A stretch of 64,000 bases of DNA from Agrobacterium sp. RAC06 (lineage in GTDB: Bacteria > Pseudomonadota > Alphaproteobacteria > Rhizobiales > Rhizobiaceae), in NCBI RefSeq assembly GCF_001713475.1, contig NZ_CP016499.1, positions 4,217,501 through 4,281,500 of the forward strand, in the 5' to 3' direction. Within the stretch, counting starts at the first letter, position 1. Each line of letters begins with the position of its first letter. Position numbers and translations under genes: made by a program. The notes beneath the pieces were generated by a model. That model was not told where the DNA came from. It searched no databases and was given only the letters and a program-made list of their open reading frames with translations. Below, one piece after another: positions 11,010 to 19,581 of the stretch.

Positions 11010-11576
11010 TCAGGCTTCGCCCGGGTTCATGACCTGCGCTTCTGTTATCCCGAGACGCTGAAGAACATCCGAACGACTTGCCGCGTCATCGGCTACGATG
11101 AACTCGTCGATCTGTGGTGGCTCGATGCTGGTGCCGGCCAGCATGGCATGGGTCTGGCCGCGATGATGGGTCTGGTGCTGGAAGAGGTGGGAGAGCACGT
11201 CGTCGCAGCGCTCCACCTGGATGCGCCCTCCGCGGTGAATACTCACAGGGCGGTCGAGGTTTTCATGGTTCAGGGCCAAACAAAAGGCGAGCAGCCGCCG
11301 GTCGGATGCCAATTGCGCCGCGCGGAGTTCGGCCCGGTCCGGAAACGGGATCTGAGCGGCCCATGCCTTCGGGCCAAGATCACCGCCTTCAAGCGCGTCG
11401 ACATAGAACCAGTCGATGATCAGGATATGATTGAGTGTTGCCACGAGTGAGGGAAAGAAGCCCGTGCGGGGTGCCTCGAGTTCTCCGACCTCCAGCTGCG
11501 AGACTGCCTCATGCAGGCGATCATTGGCCAGCATGTTGGCATAGGCGAGCTTGCGGACGAAGCGAAGGGCGCTCAT
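11010..11576 (-). CDS. DinB-family protein
   Basis: This 188-residue four-helix protein belongs to the DinB/YfiT-like metal-binding superfamily. The expected histidines are visible: one in LNHILIIDWFYVDAL in the first third and two in HLFQHQTHHRGQTHAML in the last third. Such proteins bind a divalent metal and include thiol transferases as well as many damage-inducible proteins of unknown role. Its start overlaps the stop of the Nudix gene by four bases (ATGA), so it is the distal gene of an apparent ruv-Nudix-DinB transcript. The activity is not predictable from sequence. Confidence 0.85.
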   Translation of the reverse strand: MSALRFVRKLAYANMLANDRLHEAVSQLEVGELEAPRTGFFPSLVATLNHILIIDWFYVDALEGGDLGPKAWAAQIPFPDRAELRAAQLASDRRLLAFCLALNHENLDRPVSIHRGGRIQVERCDDVLSHLFQHQTHHRGQTHAMLAGTSIEPPQIDEFIVADDAASRSDVLQRLGITEAQVMNPGEA

Positions 11577-12094
11577 GACTGGTCAAGATCCCCGTCGTGC
11601 CAGACGATGTGTTTCGGGGACGCCGGCAGGCACTCGATCTCGTCGGCGATAAAATAGGGCGGGATGTCGAGTGCGATCAGCGCATCCCGCGTGGCCGGCA
11701 CCCATTTAAACTCAAGGCTGTTCTTGCCGTCCTCGTTTCGATGGATGATGTCGGTCGCGTGAAAGGGGAAGACCTCGGGGACCTCCATCCGATAGTAGAG
11801 CCCGAGTTCGTGCCAGGCCTTCTGTTCGTAGTCGAAGAAGTTTTCGACGATCCAGAGCAGCTCGCGGACCTCTGCGGTCACACCCAGCTCCTCCTGCATT
11901 TCACGCACCAGCGTCTCAGACGAGGTCTCACCGATCTCTGCTCGGCCGCCCGGAAAGGTCCAGAAGGTCTCATGGGTGGCGCGGTGGACCAGCACATGGC
12001 CGTCGCGGAAGGCAAGGCCCGCTATGCGATGGTTGAATCGCCGCTTGCCGTCCTTGATGGTGATCAGTGTGCGTTTCGACACGGGTTCAGTCAT
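11573..12094 (-). CDS. Nudix hydrolase
   Basis: The predicted 173-residue protein contains a perfect Nudix box (G50, E56, R64-E65, E68-E69, G71) within the stretch [11 protein letters not shown]...REMQEELGV. It should hydrolyse a nucleoside-diphosphate-linked substrate with Mg2+; the substrate cannot be told. The gene overlaps the end of ruvB by 8 bases and the DinB gene by 4, implying co-transcription with ruvB and perhaps a housecleaning role. The start is uncertain: the ATG at 12094 has GAGG directly adjacent, an upstream TTG and a downstream GTG are alternatives. Confidence 0.88.
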   Translation of the reverse strand: MTEPVSKRTLITIKDGKRRFNHRIAGLAFRDGHVLVHRATHETFWTFPGGRAEIGETSSETLVREMQEELGVTAEVRELLWIVENFFDYEQKAWHELGLYYRMEVPEVFPFHATDIIHRNEDGKNSLEFKWVPATRDALIALDIPPYFIADEIECLPASPKHIVWHDGDLDQS

Positions 12095-13127
12095 CCTCAA
12101 GCGTCAGCCGGAATTGCGCGGCCTCGAGATCCTTGGGCGGGGTCATACCGAGGTGCTTCCAAGCGGTGGCCGTCAACACGCGGCCACGCGGTGTGCGCTG
12201 GATGAAGCCCTGCTGGATCATGTAGGGCTCGATAATGTCCTCAATCGCGTCGCGCGGTTCGGACAGGCCTGCGGCGATGGTTTCGATGCCGACGGGGCCG
12301 CCGCCGAAGTTGACGGCGATCATCGAGAGGTAGCGCATGTCGAGCTGGTCGAGGCCCATATTGTCGACATTGAGCCGCGTCAGGGCTTCGTCGGCGATCT
12401 GGCGAGTGACGGCCTCGGCGCGGGCGACTTCGGCGAAGTCGCGGACGCGGCGGAGCAGGCGACCGGCGATGCGTGGCGTGCCGCGCGCGCGGCGGGCGAC
12501 TTCACGGGCGCCGTCCTCGGTCATCGGCAGGTTGAGGAGCCGGGCGCCGCGACGGACAATCGATTCCAGTTCCTCGACGGTGTAGAAATTCAGCCTGACA
12601 GGGATGCCGAAGCGGTCGCGCAGCGGGGTCGTCAAAAGGCCGAGGCGCGTGGTTGCGGCCACCAGCGTGAACTTCGACAGGTCGATCTTCACCGACCGGG
12701 CTGCCGGGCCTTCGCCGATGATCAGGTCGAGCTGGAAATCCTCCATGGCCGGATAGAGGATTTCCTCGACGGCGGGGCTCAGGCGATGGATTTCGTCGAT
12801 GAAGAGCACGTCGCGCTCTTCGAGATTGGTCAGAAGGGCCGCGAGGTCGCCGGCCTTGGCTATGACGGGCCCGGAGGTCGAGCGGAAGTTGACGCCGAGC
12901 TCCTTGGCCATGATCTGGGCGAGCGTCGTCTTGCCAAGACCGGGAGGGCCAACGAAGAGCACATGGTCCAGTGCCTCGCCCCGGTTCTTCGCCGCCTCGA
13001 TGAAGATCTTCAGATTGGCGCGCGCCTCGGCCTGACCGGTAAAGTCGTCGAGCGTCTGCGGGCGCAGCGCCGCGTCCAGGTCTTCGCCACGCTTTTCCGG
13101 CGTCAGGATCGGGTTGTTTGTGTTCAT
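12087..13127 (-). CDS. ruvB: Holliday junction branch migration helicase RuvB
   Basis: RuvB is the AAA+ motor that, with RuvA, drives branch migration of Holliday junctions before RuvC resolution. The 346-residue product has Walker A GPPGLGKT at 60-67, Walker B LFIDEIH ending near 114, the arginine-finger region and the C-terminal winged helix. Length is typical. The start ATG overlaps by four bases (ATGA) the stop of an upstream PIN-domain toxin gene, so ruvB translation may be coupled to the toxin. It is separated from ruvA by that toxin-antitoxin pair, an unusual insertion. Confidence 0.98.
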   Translation of the reverse strand: MNTNNPILTPEKRGEDLDAALRPQTLDDFTGQAEARANLKIFIEAAKNRGEALDHVLFVGPPGLGKTTLAQIMAKELGVNFRSTSGPVIAKAGDLAALLTNLEERDVLFIDEIHRLSPAVEEILYPAMEDFQLDLIIGEGPAARSVKIDLSKFTLVAATTRLGLLTTPLRDRFGIPVRLNFYTVEELESIVRRGARLLNLPMTEDGAREVARRARGTPRIAGRLLRRVRDFAEVARAEAVTRQIADEALTRLNVDNMGLDQLDMRYLSMIAVNFGGGPVGIETIAAGLSEPRDAIEDIIEPYMIQQGFIQRTPRGRVLTATAWKHLGMTPPKDLEAAQFRLTLEDD

Positions 13128-13528
13128 GCGAGAAGTTCCATGCCGGGTACGCGGGAGGCGGCGCGTTTGTCGAAGGTCTTTATGGAGGCGCAGCCTTCTT
13201 GAAGAGATCGGGCCGAAATCAAGGCATCGGCAAAGTCGGCGTTTTTCTGTTCGACGTGTCGCAACGCCTTGACGACCAAATCGTGACTTTCAACCGTCAG
13301 TCCCCGAACCTGCAGGAGCTTGGCGATGGCCGCTGATGCGTCCCGTCTCGAATAGCCGAGTTGCGAGCGCATTGCCCAGTCCAGTTCCAATACGCAGATC
13401 AGTGGGAGAAAGGCGAGATAGTCCTTCCCGAGCCCTTCGGCAAAACGCAAGGCAAGTCGTCGTTGGTCAGGATCGTCATTTGTCAAAAGCCGGATAACGA
13501 TGTTGGTATCGAGGCCGACCAGGGTCAT
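13124..13528 (-). CDS. vapC: PIN-domain ribonuclease toxin, VapC type (module 1)
   Basis: This 134-residue PIN protein has the acidic metal-binding set expected of VapC nucleases: Asp7 (GLDTNI), Glu48 (CVLELD), Asp98 and Asp101 (NADFADAL) and Asp120 (FDKRA). VapC toxins cleave specific RNAs, often initiator tRNA or rRNA. The start overlaps the antitoxin stop by four bases and the end overlaps the ruvB start by four bases, so the pair is wedged seamlessly in front of ruvB. Catalytic residues are intact, so the toxin appears functional. Target and activity are inferred from family only. Confidence 0.9.
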   Translation of the reverse strand: MTLVGLDTNIVIRLLTNDDPDQRRLALRFAEGLGKDYLAFLPLICVLELDWAMRSQLGYSRRDASAAIAKLLQVRGLTVESHDLVVKALRHVEQKNADFADALISARSLQEGCASIKTFDKRAASRVPGMELLA

Positions 13529-13812
13529 GCCGCGATGTCCGAGGGATCGTCGCCTCCGGTGAGCAGCGCGTTTGCGCCCGCCGTCCGGATGACCGCTTCG
13601 TCGATCTCTTCCAATGTCGCGCGCCCGTTGGGCGGGGTCCCCAGAAAACCCGCCAGATCCTTCATGTCGATGTTCTTCGGCGTGATGACGATTTCTCCGC
13701 CGACAACGCTATAGACCATCTGATCTCCTGGGTTCAGCTTCAAAAGCTCACGCATCTCCTTGGGAATAGTGATCTGGCCCTTGGCCGACATGGTAGCTTC
13801 CCAGACCTTCAT
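13525..13812 (-). CDS. vapB: AbrB/MazE-fold antitoxin, VapB type (module 1)
   Basis: This 95-residue protein begins with a swapped-hairpin AbrB DNA-binding domain (MSAKGQITIPKEMRELL, PGDQMVYSVVGGEIVI). A C-terminal tail should wrap and inhibit the PIN toxin encoded immediately downstream. Two ATGs compete. The one at 13812 is chosen because it has GGAG seven bases upstream, whereas 13827 is only about nine bases from the predicted transcription start. The promoter upstream overlaps a dyad expected to bind the antitoxin for autoregulation. Confidence 0.88.
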   Translation of the reverse strand: MKVWEATMSAKGQITIPKEMRELLKLNPGDQMVYSVVGGEIVITPKNIDMKDLAGFLGTPPNGRATLEEIDEAVIRTAGANALLTGGDDPSDIAA

Positions 13813-13828
13813 CGAGCACTCCGACATT

Positions 13829-13871
13829 TTTCGATTTTTCCGACTATACTCGAAATTTCCGCAGGCATCAA
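13829..13871 (-). promoter_or_regulatory. Promoter and candidate operator of toxin-antitoxin module 1
   Basis: On the minus strand TTGATG (-35, 13866-13871) and TATAGT (-10, 13843-13848) are 17 bases apart. Two half-sites, TCGAAA (13850-13855) and TTTCGA (13829-13834) in plus-strand coordinates, form an inverted repeat flanking the -10 element. This is where an AbrB-type antitoxin would be expected to bind. The promoter can also drive ruvB. Confidence 0.6.
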
Positions 13872-13885
13872 TTTTGTCGGAGTGA

Positions 13886-14503
13886 TCACCGCGACAGCTC
13901 CTTCAGCCCCAGCCGGATCAACTTGGCGCTGTCAGCCCCTTCGCCGCCGTTCTTCAAGGCTGCTGCGATCGCGTTTGCAGCCTGATCGCGGGAATAGCCG
14001 AGATTGGTGAGCGCCGAGACAGCATCGGCGACGGGGGCGGAGGCTACGCCTTCGCCAAGTTCCTGCTTGAGGCCGATATTGGCGGCGGCCTCGCCGGCAA
14101 AGGCGGGTGCCTTGTTCTTCAGTTCTGTGACGAGGCGCAGCGCGACTTTCGGGCCGACGCCGGGTGCGCGGGAGATTGCAGCCTTGTCCTGTAGCGCGAT
14201 CGCATTCGCCAGTTCCGACGGGGTGAGCGTCGAGAGGACGGCGAGCGCCACCTTGGCGCCGACACCTTGCACGCTTTGCAAGAGGTTGAACCACTCGCGC
14301 TCTAGCGCGCTCATGAAGCCGAAGAGTTTCAGCTGGTCTTCGCGCACATAGGTCTCGATGAACAGGACGACGGCTTCACCGGCAGAGCCGATGCGCGACA
14401 GGGTGCGGGCCGAGCAATGCGCGACGTAGCAGACGCCGTGGACATCGACGAGGACGTAATCGTCGCCGATTTCGTCGATGGTGCCTTTGAGTTTGCCGAT
14501 CAT
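13886..14503 (-). CDS. ruvA: Holliday junction DNA helicase subunit RuvA
   Basis: RuvA binds the four-way junction and loads RuvB. The 205-residue product has the N-terminal OB fold ([24 protein letters not shown]), two helix-hairpin-helix motifs ([15 protein letters not shown] and [13 protein letters not shown]) and the C-terminal RuvB-contacting domain with [14 protein letters not shown]. Length is normal. It lies 16 bases downstream of toxin-antitoxin module 2 and 74 bases upstream of the start of module 1, so both neighbours in the ruv operon have been displaced. Confidence 0.97.
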   Translation of the reverse strand: MIGKLKGTIDEIGDDYVLVDVHGVCYVAHCSARTLSRIGSAGEAVVLFIETYVREDQLKLFGFMSALEREWFNLLQSVQGVGAKVALAVLSTLTPSELANAIALQDKAAISRAPGVGPKVALRLVTELKNKAPAFAGEAAANIGLKQELGEGVASAPVADAVSALTNLGYSRDQAANAIAAALKNGGEGADSAKLIRLGLKELSR

Positions 14504-14519
14504 GGATGCGTCCGTCGCG

Positions 14520-14936
14520 TTACAGGGGATGGGTTTCGGGGGAGATGAGGGGCACGTCTGGAAAGTAGGTGCGATAGCTCTTGGGGTCTCTTGTCAGGAT
14601 CTTGTGATTGCGGATCGCGGCGTGGGCGCCGATGAGGAAGTCGGGGAGAACCCGATCACGTCCTACGCCGGCGCGGCGATAGATGCGAAAGGCCACGCCG
14701 GCTGCGAAAGCGGCTGCCCAGGGCAGGTTTTCCCGGTGGAAATCTGACGGCGGAAGCAATTCCTCGACTTCATCGCGATCGGAATATCGTACCGAAAACT
14801 CCGAATAGATGATCGGGTTGATGACAAGCGGTTCGTCTTTTGCCAGCCGCATCAACTGGCCACGCGACCAGGCGAGCCATATTGGATCGCGCACCGCGAC
14901 GTCCACCAGCACGTTGGTGTCGACCATAACAGCCAT
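14520..14936 (-). CDS. vapC: PIN-domain ribonuclease toxin, VapC type (module 2)
   Basis: This 138-residue PIN protein carries Asp6 (MVDTNVL), Glu46 (IIYSEFS), Asp99 ([10 protein letters not shown]) and Asp117 (LTRDPKSY), the four acidic residues of VapC nucleases. It belongs to a different PIN branch from module 1: the motif around the third acidic residue is [10 protein letters not shown] rather than NADFADAL. It starts three bases after the antitoxin stop and ends 16 bases before ruvA. It appears intact. The cleaved RNA is unknown. Confidence 0.9.
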   Translation of the reverse strand: MAVMVDTNVLVDVAVRDPIWLAWSRGQLMRLAKDEPLVINPIIYSEFSVRYSDRDEVEELLPPSDFHRENLPWAAAFAAGVAFRIYRRAGVGRDRVLPDFLIGAHAAIRNHKILTRDPKSYRTYFPDVPLISPETHPL

Positions 14937-14939
14937 CGT

Positions 14940-15191
14940 TCAGCGATCCCTGGTCATCTGCATCAGCGTGTCTGCATTGATTTCCGGATCGCCGGTCCCT
15001 TCCAGTCGCGCCAATGCTTCCATCAGGCCTGCCAAGCGCGTCTTTTCTTGCTGGGCCTCGGCTCCATTTTTCGGCGTCAGCATCAAGCGGCCGTCCTCGA
15101 CGGTAAACACGACTTCGGAATTCGGCTCGATGCCTATGAGTTCACGCAGATCGCGGGGAATGGTTACCTGACCTTTTGATGTCACACGCAT
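14940..15191 (-). CDS. vapB: AbrB/MazE-fold antitoxin, VapB type (module 2)
   Basis: This 83-residue protein opens with the AbrB DNA-binding hairpin (MRVTSKGQVTIPRDLRELI, SEVVFTVEDGRLMLTPK) and ends with an acidic helical tail likely to neutralise the downstream PIN toxin. A strong GGAGG site stands 7 bases before the ATG. It resembles the module 1 antitoxin only in the DNA-binding half, so the two modules are probably separate acquisitions rather than a recent tandem duplication. A promoter with an overlapping palindrome lies directly upstream. Confidence 0.9.
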   Translation of the reverse strand: MRVTSKGQVTIPRDLRELIGIEPNSEVVFTVEDGRLMLTPKNGAEAQQEKTRLAGLMEALARLEGTGDPEINADTLMQMTRDR

Positions 15192-15208
15192 GGCTCGCCT
15201 CCGATCAG

Positions 15209-15241
15209 GTAAGAATAAATCTTACAGATGGAACAAGTCAA
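15209..15241 (-). promoter_or_regulatory. Promoter and operator of toxin-antitoxin module 2
   Basis: On the minus strand TTGACT (-35, 15236-15241) and TTATTC (-10, 15213-15218) are 17 bases apart. A perfect palindrome, GTAAGA-N5-TCTTAC (15209-15225), covers the -10 element and is the likely antitoxin operator. The -35 starts 8 bases after the ruvC stop, so the module brings its own promoter to ruvA. Confidence 0.65.
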
Positions 15242-15248
15242 GAACAAA

Positions 15249-15761
15249 TCAGGCGGAGGCCAGCACCTTTCGCATGCGATCACCGCCGCGATTATGGGCA
15301 TGACAGATGGCGATGGCGAGGGCATCGGCCGCGTCATTGCCCTTGAATTCGGCCTTCGGCATCAGGATCTTCAGCATCATGTGGATCTGTGCCTTTTCGC
15401 CATGGCCGACGCCGATGACGGCTTTTTTCACGGCATTCGGGGCATATTCGGCAACCGGCAAACCGGCGCGGGCAGGGACCAGCATGGCGATCCCACGTGC
15501 CTGGCCGAGCTTCAGGGTGGCCACCGCGTCCTTGTTGACGAAGGTCTGTTCGACGGCCGCTTCGTCGGGTTTGTAGGCATGGACCACTTCGGCCAATCCG
15601 TCATGCAACTGGCAAAGGCGCGATGCGAGGTCCATGTCTCCGTCGGAGGTGACCGTACCCGAAGCGACGAACCGCAGCGAGTTGCCGAGTGTCTCGATCA
15701 CGCCCCAGCCGCAGCGGCGAAGGCCCGGATCGATGCCGATGATGCGAATCGTTGAAGTCAT
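15249..15761 (-). CDS. ruvC: Crossover junction endodeoxyribonuclease RuvC
   Basis: RuvC resolves Holliday junctions by paired nicks. The 170-residue product shows the RNase H-like core with [15 protein letters not shown] (first catalytic Asp), the [15 protein letters not shown] segment (catalytic Glu) and [15 protein letters not shown] (final acidic pair). Two residues could be added by a TTG start upstream, but the ATG at 15761 has AGGA seven bases before it. In most Rhizobiales ruvC is followed closely by ruvA; here toxin-antitoxin module 2 intervenes. Confidence 0.97.
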   Translation of the reverse strand: MTSTIRIIGIDPGLRRCGWGVIETLGNSLRFVASGTVTSDGDMDLASRLCQLHDGLAEVVHAYKPDEAAVEQTFVNKDAVATLKLGQARGIAMLVPARAGLPVAEYAPNAVKKAVIGVGHGEKAQIHMMLKILMPKAEFKGNDAADALAIAICHAHNRGGDRMRKVLASA

Positions 15762-15913
15762 GGCCAAATCCTAGTGAAGGTCAGGGGAGGAGTGCCACTG
15801 AAATGTGAACAAAACAAAAACAAACGAAGTGATTATAATTTATCATCGTCGCCTCTTGGGCGCCTGTTCGGCTCTCCCTACATGATAGGTCTAACAGACC
15901 GAAGGCCGCCGAC

Positions 15914-16915
15914 ATGATCCCGTTTTCCATTCTCGACCTCTCCCCGATTGCCGAAGGGCATAGTGTGCGCGAAGCGCTTGATGCATCGCGGCGGCTTGCC
16001 CAGGTGGCGGAGAAAAACGGCTACCGTCGCTTCTGGCTTGCCGAACATCATGGCATGCCCGGTATCGCCAGCGCTGCAACCGCACTCGTCATTTCGCATG
16101 TCGCTGCCGGCACGCAGACGATCCGCGTCGGTTCGGGCGGCATCATGCTGCCCAATCACTCGCCGCTGGTGATCGCGGAACAGTTCGGAACGCTGGAGGC
16201 GCTTTATCCGGGGCGCATAGAGCTCGGTCTCGGTCGAGCTCCGGGCACCGACATGCGCACGGCGCGCGCCCTTCGCCGCAACATGGAAGCAGGCGCTGAG
16301 AGCTTCCCCCATGACATCATCGAATTGCAGCGGCTGCTCGGGGCTCCGGATGAAGAAGCCGGCTTGATCGCCGTGCCCGGCATGAACAGCCATGTGCCGA
16401 TCTGGCTCCTCGGTTCCAGTCTCTACAGCGCGCATCTCGCCGCGGCGCTGGGGCTGCCTTATGCCTTCGCCTCGCATTTTGCGCCCGATCAGCTCCTCGA
16501 AGCCGTCGAGATCTATCGCGAACGCTTCCAGCCCTCGGCGGGCCTGCAGAAGCCGTACGTCATGGTCGGGGTCATGGCAGCCATCGCCGAAACGGATGCA
16601 GAGGCGTCGCACCTCTTCACCTCGGCACAGCAGCAGTTCGTCAATTTGCGACGCAACATCCGCCGGGCTTTTCCGCGTCCCGTCGACACAATGGAGGGTT
16701 TCTGGACCGAGATCGAGCGCATCGGGGTCGAACATACGCTGCGTTATTCCATCGTTGGGTCGCGGGAGACCGCATTGGACAAACTGGAGCGCTTCCTCGC
16801 GGCGGTCCGTCCCGACGAGGTGATCGTCTCGACGCCGGTGCATGACCTTTACGCCCGCCTACGGTCTGTCGAACTGTTTGCAGGTCTCAGACAGGGCGTC
16901 GAGCAGACGGCCTGA
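15914..16915 (+). CDS. LLM-class flavin-dependent oxidoreductase
   Basis: This 333-residue protein has the bacterial luciferase-like monooxygenase fold. Visible family features are an SPIAEG near the start, [48 protein letters not shown] and [11 protein letters not shown]. It would use FMNH2 (or F420) on an unknown substrate; the type is common and annotated generically in rhizobia. The ATG has GAAGG eight bases upstream. It is transcribed away from ruvC, with a 152-base AT-rich gap between them likely to carry both promoters. Confidence 0.88.
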   Translation: MIPFSILDLSPIAEGHSVREALDASRRLAQVAEKNGYRRFWLAEHHGMPGIASAATALVISHVAAGTQTIRVGSGGIMLPNHSPLVIAEQFGTLEALYPGRIELGLGRAPGTDMRTARALRRNMEAGAESFPHDIIELQRLLGAPDEEAGLIAVPGMNSHVPIWLLGSSLYSAHLAAALGLPYAFASHFAPDQLLEAVEIYRERFQPSAGLQKPYVMVGVMAAIAETDAEASHLFTSAQQQFVNLRRNIRRAFPRPVDTMEGFWTEIERIGVEHTLRYSIVGSRETALDKLERFLAAVRPDEVIVSTPVHDLYARLRSVELFAGLRQGVEQTA

Positions 16916-17070
16916 CCCCCTGGATTACAGGGTTTAGCCTGAGATCTTTACCCCCGATTAAGCGCCAAGGGTGATTGTTCCCGCATAAGGGGAGCCTGCC
17001 GACTCGAATTGGCAGGCCATGAACTATGGGCGCAGGTCTTCTGGCCGGGCTGCTCAGGGGAACAACAATC

Positions 17071-19350
17071 ATGACAGCTCGCATCCACTCGCTTTCGTTC
17101 AAAGTCATTGCGGTCTTTCTCGTTCTGACTTTCATCACCGTCGCGCTCCTCAATGTCTTTGCCTATCGCAGCTCCAGTGCGCTGTTCGGCGAGCAGACCG
17201 AGAAGGCGATGACCAGCATGTTGACCTTCCGCGGCGACATGCTGACGGAGAAGCTCCAGGCCCTGGAAAACCAGGCGGCCTCCATCGCCAAGATCGAGAC
17301 GCTGCAGCAGTCGATGACCGGACTGAAGAGCGGTTGGAACACGATCAGCAAAAGCACGGGCGACGCGAAAGCCGAACTGCAGCGGGTCTTCGTCACGGAA
17401 AATCCCAATCCGCCCGGCGAGCGCGAGAAGCTGCTGAAGCCTGAGGGTCCGAGTGGCTTCTACTATTCGACGCACGAGACCACGCAGGCCCAGATTGGAG
17501 CCTATCTCGAAGGCACGAGCTTCAGCGACATGCTAATCGCCGACCAGAACGGCAACGTCATCTACTCCTTCAGGAAGGGGGCTGCTTTCGGGGAAAATCT
17601 CGCGGAGGGAAGTTATGCCGCGACGAACCTCGGGCGCGTGTTCCAGCAGTCGGTGCAGGCGGCGGCAGCAGCGGTCGACGATGTCGTCGGCGTCAACTTC
17701 TCCGGCCTGTCGGTGGGGGCAGATCCGGCTGCCCCGGACATTTATTTCGCCGTACCCTTCGTCAAGCTCGGTGGTTACAAGGGCAGCCTGATGTTCCAGG
17801 TGAAGGCCGATGTCTTCGAGAACCTTCTGTCCAAGGGCATTGTCGCCGGAAGCAGCCAGAAGGCCGCCATTCTTTCAGGCGAGGGGACCGGGATCGCGCT
17901 TGATGCCTCCGGCAAACTCACCGACATCAAGGCTGATTTCACCATGTCGGGCGACGGCGTTTCCGTGCAGTCCGGCGAACGTCCCGAAGGTGCCGCCATG
18001 GTCTATGGCCGGCGCATCGGCTTCGGTGACCAGAGCTTCGTGGTGACGGAAAGCCTGACAACGGCCGAGCTCGAAGCCGGCTCGATCCGCATTGCGACGA
18101 TCCTGTTCGTGACCGGCCTGATCGCGCTCGGCGTGCTTGCCGCCGCGACCTGGGTCTTTACGCGCCGATTGTTCGCGCCGCTTGAGCGCCTTGTCGCTTT
18201 TACTGGTGCTGTGGCCGATGGTGAAATCGAGCATCCCGTTGCGAACCAGGAGCGGCGCGACGAGATCGGCAGCATGGCGCGGGCGCTCGAACGCTTCCGC
18301 CTGGCGCTGATCGAGCAGCAGCGGCAATCTGCCGAGCGCCGGGAAGAACGGGCGCGCGCCGAAGAGGAACGCCGCCAGCGTATGGAAGAGCGCGACAGCG
18401 AAGCTCGAACCCTGCAGGACGTGGTCGAAACCCTCGATCAGGGGCTGGACAGGCTGGCCGCGGGCGATCTCGCCTTCCGCATCGAATCCCGTTTTCCGGC
18501 CGATCTCGAGGCGCTGCGTTCTAACTTCAACAAGGCGATCGAGACACTGAGCGCCACGCTTGGCGGTATCGGCGGTAATTCGGTCGCCGTCCGTGAAGGC
18601 TCCGAGGAGATGCGGGCGGGTGCCGACCAGCTCGCCGAACGGACCGAGCGGCAGGCGGCTGCGATCTCGCAGGCTGCCACGGCAATCCAGGAGATCACCG
18701 GTGCGGTCAAGGTACAGATCGCACGAGCGGAGGAAGCCGAACGGATCGCACGGGCCGCGCGGGACGATACCGCGATGTCCGGCCACATCATGCGCGATAC
18801 CATAGCGGCGATGGAGGCGATCCAGGGATCATCGATGGAGATCAACAAGATCGTTTCGGTGATCGACGAGATCGCTTTCCAGACCAATCTGCTTGCGCTC
18901 AATGCCGGCGTCGAGGCGGCGCGTGCGGGCGAGAGCGGCAAGGGCTTCGCCGTTGTCGCGCAGGAGGTTCGCGAGCTCGCCCAGCGGTCGTCGAATGCGG
19001 CGAAGGAGATCGCCGGTCTGCTCTCCAAGTCACGCGGCGAGGTCGATCACGGCGTGAAGCTGGTCGAAAAGGCCGGCAATGCGCTTGATGGTATCGGCTC
19101 GCATGTGCTGTCGATCAACAGCCATATCGCCGAGATCATGGAGTCCACCCGTGAAGAGGCGCAAACGCTGGTCGACATCAACACCTCGGTGAACCAGCTC
19201 GATGCGATGACACAGCAGAATGCCGCCATGGTCGAGGAGACGACTGCCGCCATCCATCGTCTCGCGGGCGAGGCCGCGGAAATGGACCAGCGGCTCGGGC
19301 TGTTTACCCTGGGGGCCGAGCGCTCCGGCTCGGTGCGCCACGCCGCCTGA
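17071..19350 (+). CDS. Methyl-accepting chemotaxis protein
   Basis: This 759-residue transmembrane chemoreceptor has a first membrane helix at about 11-32 and a periplasmic sensor domain to about 338, probably of the dCache or related extracellular class. A second helix lies at about 340-362, followed by a HAMP domain, a long basic/acidic coiled coil with a second HAMP-like unit near 456-490, and the signalling domain. The conserved hairpin tip ([21 protein letters not shown]) is near residues 600-620. The ATG at 17071 is chosen over an earlier one because GGGGAA precedes it. No CheR-binding pentapeptide is seen at the C-terminus. The ligand is unknown. Confidence 0.93.
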   Translation: MTARIHSLSFKVIAVFLVLTFITVALLNVFAYRSSSALFGEQTEKAMTSMLTFRGDMLTEKLQALENQAASIAKIETLQQSMTGLKSGWNTISKSTGDAKAELQRVFVTENPNPPGEREKLLKPEGPSGFYYSTHETTQAQIGAYLEGTSFSDMLIADQNGNVIYSFRKGAAFGENLAEGSYAATNLGRVFQQSVQAAAAAVDDVVGVNFSGLSVGADPAAPDIYFAVPFVKLGGYKGSLMFQVKADVFENLLSKGIVAGSSQKAAILSGEGTGIALDASGKLTDIKADFTMSGDGVSVQSGERPEGAAMVYGRRIGFGDQSFVVTESLTTAELEAGSIRIATILFVTGLIALGVLAAATWVFTRRLFAPLERLVAFTGAVADGEIEHPVANQERRDEIGSMARALERFRLALIEQQRQSAERREERARAEEERRQRMEERDSEARTLQDVVETLDQGLDRLAAGDLAFRIESRFPADLEALRSNFNKAIETLSATLGGIGGNSVAVREGSEEMRAGADQLAERTERQAAAISQAATAIQEITGAVKVQIARAEEAERIARAARDDTAMSGHIMRDTIAAMEAIQGSSMEINKIVSVIDEIAFQTNLLALNAGVEAARAGESGKGFAVVAQEVRELAQRSSNAAKEIAGLLSKSRGEVDHGVKLVEKAGNALDGIGSHVLSINSHIAEIMESTREEAQTLVDINTSVNQLDAMTQQNAAMVEETTAAIHRLAGEAAEMDQRLGLFTLGAERSGSVRHAA

Positions 19351-19380
19351 GCATTCCGCGGACACACCGGCGAGATACTG

Positions 19381-19412
19381 AAATGCGGCCCTGCGGGGCC
19401 GCATTTTGTTTT
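19381..19412 (+). terminator. Terminator after the chemoreceptor gene
   Basis: An 11-bp stem (AAATGCGGCCC/GGGCCGCATTT) with a four-base loop is followed by TGTTTTC. It lies 30 bases after the stop codon. Confidence 0.8.
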
Positions 19413-19581
19413 CGCCCTGACGTCTCGCAGCAAGTATCGAGGTAAGCAAATAGATAATGTCTAAAGTTAAGATCTGTAGTTAATCCGAACTTAACCTTTC
19501 CACTCCATTATCTGTCCCAATTCAGGATGTTGGGTCTGCGACAGCCTGACGCGACAACGCTGGGATTTGGAGTATCCTGTT

